From NCBI GenBank assembly GCA_017858735.1, contig JAFMBH010000002.1:1-64000 (forward strand): a DNA stretch of 64,000 bases, written 5' to 3'. The notes under the pieces were generated by a model. The model saw nothing but the letters and a program-made list of their open reading frames with translations. It was not told where the DNA came from and made no database searches. The stretch's first letter is position 1. Each line of letters opens with the position of its first letter. The position numbers and the translations under genes were made by a program. The DNA is from Bacteroidota bacterium (GTDB lineage Bacteria > Bacteroidota > Bacteroidia > Chitinophagales > Saprospiraceae). Of the stretch, positions 36,714-44,824 are shown one piece after another.

Positions 36714-37730
36714 ATTGCCGCGTAGCGTCGGTCTGATGATCATACGGTCAGCGTTATTCTGGCTTTTTTGAATATTATTGGAATCACCCATGGCATTACC
36801 AACCGTTTCCTTGTTCTCGAAAAAGCTACAATCTATAAACAACGGACTTCCTGTTTCATCATCGTCTAATTGATTATAAATGCAGGAACCTCTAACGTAG
36901 GCAATATTCGCAGCAAAATCTGAAAAACTTACCCGTGGCGAGGAGCTTGATCCTTTATCTGCTTTGTGGTAAATAGCTCCACCAAAGGTGGCGATATTAT
37001 GAGTAAAGGTAGTATGTTGAATTTCCAGTAAATCCTTACTACCTTTTGATGCATGATGGTAAATAGCGCCACCTTCTATTTCAGCAAAATTATCTTGAAA
37101 AACACAGTTTTCTATGTGAATATTTGCGTCTCCACCCTCAAGTGTAAAGGCAGATATAGCCCCACCGTATAGCGCTTGATTATCTATAAACAAACAATTT
37201 GATATCCATAAACTACTTTTATTGCCATTGCTCGTATAAAATATTCCCGCTCCCGATGCTTTTCTATCAGAAGCATTGGATGAAATATTTGCCATTCCAC
37301 GCTGTATTGTTATACCGTCTAAAACAATATCACCCTTTTCAATATCAATTAAAAAAATATTGTGTGAGTTGTCCAGGAGTGTGGTTTTATCGCCTATTTC
37401 TCCTGAGATTATGGTTTGAAATTGTTCGAAATCTCTTTCTTTCAATGCCTTTTCACTTCCTGAAAAACCGCCAAAAATTTGTACTGATTTATCAATTAAA
37501 ATTGGTATTTGTCTGTTATTAGTTCTTGTTGGATAATAAATACCTGTTTTTACCCAAATTTGGTCTGATTCCGTTGCAATGCCAATGGCAAGCTGAAGGT
37601 TAGATAGGGCATTTTCCCAGCTTTCCCCATTCCCTTTCCCATCCATTTTTACAAATATAGTCTTCGCATTTCCTTCCAAAACGAAGAATAATGTGCATAA
37701 AATGAGTGCTTTAATAAATATTGGTTTCAT
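36693..37730 (-). CDS. exported right-handed parallel beta-helix protein
   Basis: The 345-residue product has a signal peptide (MKPIFIKALILCTLFFVLEGNAK). Next comes the start of a pectate-lyase-like helix (WENALSNLQLAIGIATESD, IWVKTGIYYPT) and the sequence IFGGFSGSE. The repeats GGAISAFTLEGG, GGAIYHHASKG and GGAIYHKADKG resemble the polymorphic outer-membrane-protein/choice-of-anchor repeat, each followed by C-FxDN-type rungs. The C-terminus is short, basic and without a type IX sorting domain, so the protein is probably periplasmic. No catalytic residues can be named. The 3' ends of this gene and the dehydratase gene overlap by 21 bases. Confidence 0.72.
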   Translation of the reverse strand: MKPIFIKALILCTLFFVLEGNAKTIFVKMDGKGNGESWENALSNLQLAIGIATESDQIWVKTGIYYPTRTNNRQIPILIDKSVQIFGGFSGSEKALKERDFEQFQTIISGEIGDKTTLLDNSHNIFLIDIEKGDIVLDGITIQRGMANISSNASDRKASGAGIFYTSNGNKSSLWISNCLFIDNQALYGGAISAFTLEGGDANIHIENCVFQDNFAEIEGGAIYHHASKGSKDLLEIQHTTFTHNIATFGGAIYHKADKGSSSSPRVSFSDFAANIAYVRGSCIYNQLDDDETGSPLFIDCSFFENKETVGNAMGDSNNIQKSQNNADRMIIRPTLRGNSKRKIP

Positions 37731-37889
37731 GTTCCCTGGGCTTTAAAAATTAAATGACAATATTCCATTAACGCTAAATATAGTGATTTATTTATATGTG
37801 TTCAATATTGTTTGTTTTGTTTTTAAATTAAATTTAAAATTTGTATTTTACCGCTGCTTTATTTGCTATAACATACTAATACTTACTCC

Positions 37890-38963
37890 ATGATGAAAAT
37901 TTACAAAAAGAATTCAAAATTATTTTCCTTGTTTTGGTTTTTAATGTTTTTATCTGCAAAGGTAATTGCTCAAGATATTCATTTCACTCAATTTTTCAGA
38001 AACCCATTGCAAGTTTCACCTGGATTATCGGGTGTGTTCAACGGTGATACGAGATTGATGTTTCAGGCCAGAAATCAATGGAGGGAAATTCCTGTTGATT
38101 ACAAAACGGTAACGCTTTCCTTTGATACTAAATTACCTTCCTACTTGGAAGATGATAAATTCTGGTCATTAAATGGTGGGTTAACCTATGATTTGGCAGG
38201 AGATTCACGTTTACAACAAACAGGAATATTTTTAGGTGGAGGGTACACAAAAAAATTCAGCCAGAAGGTTTTTGGTACTATAGGATTTAACCTTAGTGGA
38301 AATCAAAGAGGTTTTGACCCCGGTGCATTGTTATTTGATCGTCAATATGACCCATCAATCAATGGTGTGAATGCTTCCGCTCCAAATGGAGAAGGACTAT
38401 TGGATTTATCGAAAATATTTTTTGATGCCGGTATGGGAGCAAATATTAGAATCCAGGCAGATCAAAAGGGACAATTAGTTGATCTTTTGAATAAAAGGAG
38501 TAAGTTAGACATTGGCGTAGGTGTTCATCATTTATTTTCACCAAATACCAGTTTCTTTCCTGACGCTGTGTCAAAAATTCCTATGCGATTAAATCCTTAT
38601 GTAATGGGTGTTTTACAAGTTTCAAATAATATTGATCTTACGACAAATCTCATTTATGTAACACAGTCAGCTTATAATGAGTGGATGGCCAGCGCAGGAT
38701 TTCGCGTTTATTTAGATAAGAATCCAGGAAATACTTTTGCCATTGACTTAAATGTTAACTATCAACAACGGGAAATAGGTAATAGGATTGCACCGTCTAT
38801 TGAAATGCTTTATCGTAATGTCAGAGCTGGATTTAGTTATGATATTAATTTAACAAAGACAGGCGTTTTGCCAACGGGTCAGGCAGATCCTGAAATTTTT
38901 GTGCATTATATAATCAAGAAAATACCTCGTTATAAAACGGTGAGGGTTTGTCCATTGATTTGA
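37890..38963 (+). CDS. PorP/SprF-family type IX secretion membrane protein
   Basis: The 357-residue protein begins with a signal peptide ending in VIAQ. The family signature QDIHFTQFFRNPLQVSPGLSG follows, then FNGDTRLMFQARNQWREIPV. It is a predicted outer-membrane beta-barrel with repeated aromatic beta strands. PorP/SprF proteins anchor or help display SprB-like adhesins carrying the type B C-terminus, two of which lie downstream. The gene precedes a PorE-like OmpA protein by 55 bases that hold a small hairpin. Whether it is the core PorP or a cluster-specific paralogue cannot be told from this window. Confidence 0.9.
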   Translation: MMKIYKKNSKLFSLFWFLMFLSAKVIAQDIHFTQFFRNPLQVSPGLSGVFNGDTRLMFQARNQWREIPVDYKTVTLSFDTKLPSYLEDDKFWSLNGGLTYDLAGDSRLQQTGIFLGGGYTKKFSQKVFGTIGFNLSGNQRGFDPGALLFDRQYDPSINGVNASAPNGEGLLDLSKIFFDAGMGANIRIQADQKGQLVDLLNKRSKLDIGVGVHHLFSPNTSFFPDAVSKIPMRLNPYVMGVLQVSNNIDLTTNLIYVTQSAYNEWMASAGFRVYLDKNPGNTFAIDLNVNYQQREIGNRIAPSIEMLYRNVRAGFSYDINLTKTGVLPTGQADPEIFVHYIIKKIPRYKTVRVCPLI

Positions 38964-39011
38964 TGTAAAAAATTTATTTTCCTAATCTGTATCATACAGA
39001 TGTAAAAAATT
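38962..39011 (+). repeat. direct repeats flanking a hairpin between PorP-like and OmpA-like genes
   Basis: GATGTAAAAAATT occurs at 38962-38974 and at 38999-39011. Between them ATCTGTA (38985-38991) and TACAGAT (38995-39001) form a 7-base perfect inverted repeat with a 3-base loop. The element fills the gap between two genes of one operon. A mild terminator, a processing site or an mRNA-stability element are all possible. Confidence 0.5.
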
Positions 39012-39018
39012 ACCAATA

Positions 39019-41463
39019 ATGCGAAATTTTAATACTTATACCCTTTATAAGCTGCTATTCAGCTTTTTATTGATAGGCACTTTTCAATTTAATTCCTATG
39101 GACAAAAATTAGAAAACTGGTTGAAAGCAGCTGATCAGTCCTTCTATGTAGAAAAGGACTATCGAACCGCTTTTAATTTTTATCAGGCAGCAACAAATTA
39201 TGATTCTACCAGGGTGGATATATGGGTGAAAATGGCAGAATCTGCGCGTAATATGCAGGGATTGCAAACAGCGAGATCCATTTACGATAAAGTTCTTCGT
39301 TTTCCAGATTCGGTTGTTACCGCTGAAAATTATTTTTATTCAGCATGGATTAATATGAGGTTAGCAGATTATAATGGCGCACAAAAGAACCTTCAATCCT
39401 ATTTCAGAAAGGCTAAGGAGGGAGATCCCTTAAAGAATAGAGCTTTAATGATGAAAGGTAGTTCCAGCCGAATTTTAAAGGATTATGCAAACTACACAAA
39501 TGTTCCTGAACAAACCAAAAAGATATCCACCTCTAATGATTGTTTGGAAGCGGAATTTGGCGCCGTTGCTTATAAAAATGATCTTGTCTATGCCAAATTT
39601 TCTGAAAAAGACAGAGTAACCTCTAAGAAGGACAGCATTGCTTTTGTGTCCAATCTAAGATTAATGAATAGTCAGGGAGATACCAATTGGTTACCTCAAT
39701 TGGCTGTACCTAATAAATTAATTTCTGGCGTTACTTTCCTACCTGAAAATACTGGTTTATACTATTGTTTGTGCGACAAGGTAAATTTAATGGAGGTTCG
39801 ATGTGATATTTATTTTAGAAAATTTAATGAGATTGGTGGCGTAGGGGAACCTTTAAAAATAGCCGCTAATGCCAGTGGATTTTCAACGCAACATCCTGCA
39901 GTGGGAAAAGATATAAATGGAAAATTATGGTTATATTTTTCTTCCAACAGACCCGGCGGTAAAGGTAAAGATGATTTATATCGCGCCGCAGTGTTAGAAA
40001 ATGGTGAGGTGGATGCACCAGAAAATTTGACCTCCCTCAATACGTCTGAAGAAGACGTTACGCCATTCTTTCATACGCCAACCCAACGGCTTTATTTTAG
40101 CACCCAGGGCAGATTTACTTTTGGAGGTTATGATGTTTATGCCTCGTCGCCAACTTCAAATGGCTGGTCTAACCCAATGAATATGGGCGTGCAAATGAAT
40201 GCATCCTCAGATGATCTGTTTTTTTCACTTAGTGAAAAAGGCACTAATGGTTGGTTAACCGTTCGGGGGGAAAAAGGAAGTTCCTGTACTACAGAAGTTC
40301 CTGACGCTTGCTGCTATAATCTGGTTACCTGGGATATGCCAATGAGAAAGGTGAGAATTTTAGCTCGTAATGCAAATGATTCTTCTTTAATCAGAGACGC
40401 TAATCTTTCTGTGCAAAGTCTGCCTTCCGGAACAGCAGAAAAAGTGGATGTTTCTTACGGTAACTGGCCCTATTTTTTGTGGAATTCTTCTGATAATTAT
40501 GCCGTAGGAATCCAAAGTGACGGTTTTGATCCTTATCAGGGAGAACTAAATATTGCAGGTTTTCCTTTTGAAGGGGATACGGTTATTGTTGAGGTTTATT
40601 TAAACCCTGCCATTATAGAACTTCAGGTTTTAACCTTTGATGACCGAACAAAAGAAGCACTTAATGGCACAACAGTTAATCTTTTAAAATGGATAGACAC
40701 AAAGAATGCAGTGGACAATATTCAAACCAATGAGAAGGGCAATTCTTTTACCTTCTCGGTTATTCAGAACCATAAATATAAGTTGATTGCAAACAAAGAA
40801 AATTATGAATCAGTTGAAAAGGACATTAGTTTTACTTTAAGTGATGTAAAAGGTTTAGGAAAAAAAATAACCATTGAGGTCTATCTTAAGCCACCTTTAT
40901 CTACGCCTGTTGCCTTATATTTTGATAATGATATACCAAAGGCGAAGCAAATGAAAATAAAAGGAACTGAGAATTATATCGAACTTTCAAATACCTATTT
41001 CAATCAGAAGGAATCTTTCGTTTCTAATTTCACTAAGGTGCTTCCCGAAGCCGAGAAATTTATTTTAACTGAACAGTATGATTTGTTCTTTAACAGGGAA
41101 GTGAAAATGGGTACGGTAAGTCTTGAATATTTGTCTAAAGCCATAGCCGCTAAGTTAGGGGAGGGTAAGAAACTGGAAATTACCTTAAGTGGATTTGCCA
41201 GCCCATTGGGTAGTGCCGCTGCTAATAAATTATTGAGCGATCGACGTATTAAAACCATACAAAATTATCTGCTGCAAAGTAATCAGGGCAAATTAGCTGA
41301 GTCTGTTAAAAATGGACAATTGACGTTTATTACTTCTGCTTACGGTGAGAATAAATCGAAAAAGCAGGTGTCGGATAATCCCATGGATAAGAGGAATTCT
41401 GTTTTCAGCCTGGTAGCTTCTGTCGAGCGAAGAGTTGAAATTTTAGTAAAAATTCTTAATTAA
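39019..41463 (+). CDS. PorE-like OmpA-family protein (TPR, PD40, carboxypeptidase-regulatory-like, OmpA)
   Basis: The 814-residue protein has a signal peptide (FLLIGTFQFNSYGQ). Residues about 30-150 are TPR-like (YRTAFNFYQAATNYD, LQTARSIYDKVL). Residues about 170-420 form a propeller with PD40 motifs such as LWLYFSSNRPGGKGKDDLY and RLYFSTQGRFTFGGYDVY. Residues about 440-630 are two carboxypeptidase-regulatory-like beta domains. The C-terminus is an OmpA peptidoglycan-binding domain (EITLSGFASPLGSAAANKLL, SDRRIKTIQNYLL). This domain order is that of PorE, which links the type IX machinery to peptidoglycan. It sits between a PorP/SprF-family gene and two adhesin-like genes, with an 8-base gap to the first of them. 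Confidence 0.87.
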   Translation: MRNFNTYTLYKLLFSFLLIGTFQFNSYGQKLENWLKAADQSFYVEKDYRTAFNFYQAATNYDSTRVDIWVKMAESARNMQGLQTARSIYDKVLRFPDSVVTAENYFYSAWINMRLADYNGAQKNLQSYFRKAKEGDPLKNRALMMKGSSSRILKDYANYTNVPEQTKKISTSNDCLEAEFGAVAYKNDLVYAKFSEKDRVTSKKDSIAFVSNLRLMNSQGDTNWLPQLAVPNKLISGVTFLPENTGLYYCLCDKVNLMEVRCDIYFRKFNEIGGVGEPLKIAANASGFSTQHPAVGKDINGKLWLYFSSNRPGGKGKDDLYRAAVLENGEVDAPENLTSLNTSEEDVTPFFHTPTQRLYFSTQGRFTFGGYDVYASSPTSNGWSNPMNMGVQMNASSDDLFFSLSEKGTNGWLTVRGEKGSSCTTEVPDACCYNLVTWDMPMRKVRILARNANDSSLIRDANLSVQSLPSGTAEKVDVSYGNWPYFLWNSSDNYAVGIQSDGFDPYQGELNIAGFPFEGDTVIVEVYLNPAIIELQVLTFDDRTKEALNGTTVNLLKWIDTKNAVDNIQTNEKGNSFTFSVIQNHKYKLIANKENYESVEKDISFTLSDVKGLGKKITIEVYLKPPLSTPVALYFDNDIPKAKQMKIKGTENYIELSNTYFNQKESFVSNFTKVLPEAEKFILTEQYDLFFNREVKMGTVSLEYLSKAIAAKLGEGKKLEITLSGFASPLGSAAANKLLSDRRIKTIQNYLLQSNQGKLAESVKNGQLTFITSAYGENKSKKQVSDNPMDKRNSVFSLVASVERRVEILVKILN

Positions 41464-41471
41464 ATAGAGCT

Positions 41472-44400
41472 ATGAATCAACATAATATAATTAAAAAACA
41501 TGATTTTATTACGTCTTTGCGTTTAAAATTAACGTTGCTCTTACCTTGCCTATTTTTTATGCTTCCTTTTACTGCCGATGCAACCCATATTGTAGGGGGT
41601 GAAATTGGCTATAGATGTCTTGGTGGCAATCAATATGAAATAACATTAAGGGTATTTAGAGATTGTTTTAATGCCGATCCAACAGCTTTTTTTGATGATC
41701 CAGGCATTATCGGGGTTTACGCTTCAAATGGTTTAAGGTTAAGTAATATTTCACTCAGACCTATGGGGAATGATACATTAAGGGAGGGTCTGGACTCTTG
41801 TTATACCTCTTTTATAAATAGTGTTTGTGTACATACCACCGTTTACAGATCCGTAATTACCTTGAATCCAAGGGTAGGGGGGTATCATTTTGTCTATCAA
41901 CGTTGCTGCCGTAATACGACGATTTCTAATATTGTTAATCCTACCGAGGCTGGTGCAACGTATGATATTTTGCTTACCGAAGCAGCTATGCGAAAATGTA
42001 ATTCAAGTCCCGTGGTAAATCGTTGGCCTCCCGTTTATGTTTGTGCCAATCAGGAACTTAATGTAAATTCTGCTGCTACTGATGTAGATAATGATTCCAT
42101 TGCGTATAAATTATGTGCCCCTCTAGTGGGTGGAACATTTCAAAGACCTCAACCTATACCTCCTACGGCGCCACCTTTTCAACCCGTTATTTGGTTAAGC
42201 CCAACGTATTCTTTAGCCAATGTACTTGGTGGGAATAATCCTTTAACCATCGACGTTAACTCAGGCGTTATGAAAGGTGTGCCTCCCGTTTTGGGACAAT
42301 TTGTGGTGGCTGTTTGTGTAGAGGAGTATGATAGATCTTCTAAAAATTTATTGTCTGTCGTTCGTCGCGATTTTCAGTATAATGTTGTGAATTGTATGGT
42401 TCCTCAAGCTACTTTTGAAGCTCCGGAAGAGGTATGTGTAGGTTCAAATCTCACTTTAAAACAAAGTACACCAGGGGCAAAATCAGTAGAATGGTATCTT
42501 GGAGAACCTGGTGCTGAAAACCTGATCGCGAAGGGTGATTCAGTTAATTTGACTTTCCCCTCAGCGGGTAAAAATAGAATCACTTTATACTACGAAAAAG
42601 GAACTGCTTGCCAGAGTACTTTTTCTGTCGTTATTGATGCCGTTGCAATAGATGTCATTTCTTTACCTTTAGCAGGTCAAAACTCAGTGGTTTGCAGAGG
42701 GGCAAATTTTGAAGTAAATATTCAAAATAAAGAGGCGAACAGGTCGCTTACTTACGATTGGCAAACCAATGGAAATCTGGTCTCAGGTCAGGGCTCTTCT
42801 TTAGCTACCTTTAAAATGGATGCGCCAACCCTTATTACCCTCAATCTTTCCAATGCCCTCGGTTGTAAATCTACTTTGATTTTTCCAGTGGCAATACACC
42901 CTTCCATTCAATCAAATATAAATTCGGGTGTTCAATTATGTAGAGATGTCCCAACGGTTACCAATGCAAATTTTAATAAAGATCTTTCTTATAGTTGGTT
43001 GCCGCAAAATGGCTTAAGTAATCCAAGTATTGGAAATCCTGTTATAACGCTGAATAGTAGCCAAATCTATTCCGTCAAAATTACTAATCCAGAAACTAAA
43101 TGTGATACCACTATCTCATTTAGTGCCATTGTCAAACCTTTTGGTGCAGATCCCGGCATTGATACCTTATCAACCGTTTGCTATAATGTTGGTAAACAAA
43201 TTAACCCAAAGTTTAATAATTCATTGATTTATTCCTGGAGTCCGGCAAAAGGTCTGAGTGAAACCAACAAAGGTAACCCTTCGGTAATGTTAAAAGAATC
43301 AATGTCTTACTCGGTTAAAATTCAGAATCCTGCCTCTGGTTGTGATACTACAATAACCGTGCGCGTTGAGGTGAGTCCTATGCTTCCCGTGGTGGAATTA
43401 GATACCACATTGGATTTTTGTCCTGGTATTCCCAAAAAGGTTAATCTTCCTGAAAGCCCTTTAGTGACCTATTTATGGTCTCCTTCAACGGGCTTGGATA
43501 ATGCCAATGTAGCTAATCCTACGTTTACTTTAACGAACAATCAATTATATACAGTAAAGGTTACTGATCCCAAAACTAATTGTAATCTGGTCTGGAAAGT
43601 AAATGCTCAAGTAAGTCCTGAGGCGGTTATTTCTGCAGGTATAGATACGACGCTTTGTAATTATGGCCCTTATACTTTGACGGCTACGTCTTCTCTTCCT
43701 CTTTCTTTCCAGTGGTCTGGAGTATCAGATTTTTCTAATAATCTGGGCAATCAGGCTACCTTAAAAAGAGATACTTTGAGTAGAGCTGAAAATACTTTTT
43801 ATCTTAAGGCTACAGACGCTAAAGGCTGTTTCTGGAGAGATACCGTGGTAATTAATGCAGGTCCGGTTGAAGCTTCTATGCCAGATAACTTTGTGGTTTG
43901 TAAACCAGTCGATTTGACCACGGTGACTATTAAGGATAATGATCCAAATCAGGGCTTGAAAAATTATAGCTGGTTCCCTGTAAATTCTTTGACTACAAAA
44001 CCAAATGAAGGGCCTTCTGCTATCTACAAAATAAACGCAACCTCACTGGTGAATGTTAATTTTGAAAATAAATATGGCTGTAAGAAAACTTTGGATACTC
44101 AGTTGGAATTGATAGATTTGAAAGTAAATATTGCTGCGGATAAGGAAACGCTTATAAAAGGTAATAATGAAATAGCTAATATTTCAGTGACAGGTTGTAC
44201 CGATTGTGAATATGACTGGATGCCTTCTTCAGGTTTAAATGCAACAAATATAGCATCCGTAAGAGCTACACCACAAGATACTACGATTTATAAGGTGGTT
44301 GTTTCAAAAAAGGGTTGTAAAGAGGAGAAAACAATTCGTATCAATGTAGATAATGTGAATTGCGGCGAACCAAATATTTTTGTTCCCAATGCATTTACTC

Positions 44401-44642
44401 CTAATAATGATGGTAATAATGATGTCCTTAAAGTAAGGGGTAGATGGATTTCAAAACTTCAATTTGTTGTCTATAATAGATGGGGACAAGAGATGTTTAC
44501 AACCACAGATTTAAATAATGGATGGAACGGCGTTTTCAAAGGAAATGAGGTGGCACCCGATGTTTATAATTACTTCCTTCAGGTGACTTGTCTGGATAAT
44601 AAAATTTTCTCGAAAAGGGGAAATACTACGCTGATTAAATGA
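41472..44642 (+). CDS. giant surface protein with gliding-motility-associated (type B) C-terminus, paralogue 1
   Basis: The 1056-residue secreted protein has an N-terminal signal ending in TADA. A Cys-rich ~300-residue domain follows, starting THIVGGEIGYRCLGG and ending near RRDFQYNVVNC. Then come PKD-like modules with the repeating pattern Y-S-W-x-P-x-x-G-L-S near residues 514, 592 and 670. A longer double module near 723-880 starts GIDTTLCNYGP and continues ASMPDNFVVCKP. The C-terminal ~95 residues are the type B sorting domain (NIFVPNAFTPNNDGNNDVL, FVVYNRWGQEMF). It is probably exported and surface-attached by type IX secretion as an adhesin. The next gene is a longer paralogue. Confidence 0.9.
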   Translation: MNQHNIIKKHDFITSLRLKLTLLLPCLFFMLPFTADATHIVGGEIGYRCLGGNQYEITLRVFRDCFNADPTAFFDDPGIIGVYASNGLRLSNISLRPMGNDTLREGLDSCYTSFINSVCVHTTVYRSVITLNPRVGGYHFVYQRCCRNTTISNIVNPTEAGATYDILLTEAAMRKCNSSPVVNRWPPVYVCANQELNVNSAATDVDNDSIAYKLCAPLVGGTFQRPQPIPPTAPPFQPVIWLSPTYSLANVLGGNNPLTIDVNSGVMKGVPPVLGQFVVAVCVEEYDRSSKNLLSVVRRDFQYNVVNCMVPQATFEAPEEVCVGSNLTLKQSTPGAKSVEWYLGEPGAENLIAKGDSVNLTFPSAGKNRITLYYEKGTACQSTFSVVIDAVAIDVISLPLAGQNSVVCRGANFEVNIQNKEANRSLTYDWQTNGNLVSGQGSSLATFKMDAPTLITLNLSNALGCKSTLIFPVAIHPSIQSNINSGVQLCRDVPTVTNANFNKDLSYSWLPQNGLSNPSIGNPVITLNSSQIYSVKITNPETKCDTTISFSAIVKPFGADPGIDTLSTVCYNVGKQINPKFNNSLIYSWSPAKGLSETNKGNPSVMLKESMSYSVKIQNPASGCDTTITVRVEVSPMLPVVELDTTLDFCPGIPKKVNLPESPLVTYLWSPSTGLDNANVANPTFTLTNNQLYTVKVTDPKTNCNLVWKVNAQVSPEAVISAGIDTTLCNYGPYTLTATSSLPLSFQWSGVSDFSNNLGNQATLKRDTLSRAENTFYLKATDAKGCFWRDTVVINAGPVEASMPDNFVVCKPVDLTTVTIKDNDPNQGLKNYSWFPVNSLTTKPNEGPSAIYKINATSLVNVNFENKYGCKKTLDTQLELIDLKVNIAADKETLIKGNNEIANISVTGCTDCEYDWMPSSGLNATNIASVRATPQDTTIYKVVVSKKGCKEEKTIRINVDNVNCGEPNIFVPNAFTPNNDGNNDVLKVRGRWISKLQFVVYNRWGQEMFTTTDLNNGWNGVFKGNEVAPDVYNYFLQVTCLDNKIFSKRGNTTLIK

Positions 44643-44672
44643 TTTGAATGGTCATTTATTGATAATCTTTGG

Positions 44673-44698
44673 AAAATGGCAGCCTTGGTTGCCATTTT
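44673..44698 (+). terminator. terminator after adhesin paralogue 1
   Basis: AAAATGGCA (44673-44681) pairs with TGCCATTTT (44690-44698) around an 8-base loop, and the stem runs into a T-rich tail. It lies about 30 bases after the stop, so the second paralogue is transcribed from its own promoter. Confidence 0.75.
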
Positions 44699-44751
44699 TC
44701 ATTTTTCGGACACATTACATTTTCATCCTGTTTTATATTAGATAAAATTCG

Positions 44752-44759
44752 TATATTTG
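44752..44759 (+). promoter_or_regulatory. -7 box before adhesin paralogue 2
   Basis: TATATTTG is an exact TAnnTTTG box, 66 bases before the ATG at 44825 and just after the terminator of paralogue 1. No convincing -33 TTG was found. Confidence 0.45.
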
Positions 44760-44824
44760 TAATTATATTGATGATAAGCTTTTAAGGTCTTTTTGATCTT
44801 AATTGAGAAAATGAAAACTACAAA

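Noticed and set aside
37816-37843. TTTG with TAAAATTTG as a promoter before the PorP-like gene
   Set aside because: The -7 element has three spacer bases where two are expected, so the fit is not good enough in this AT-rich gap.
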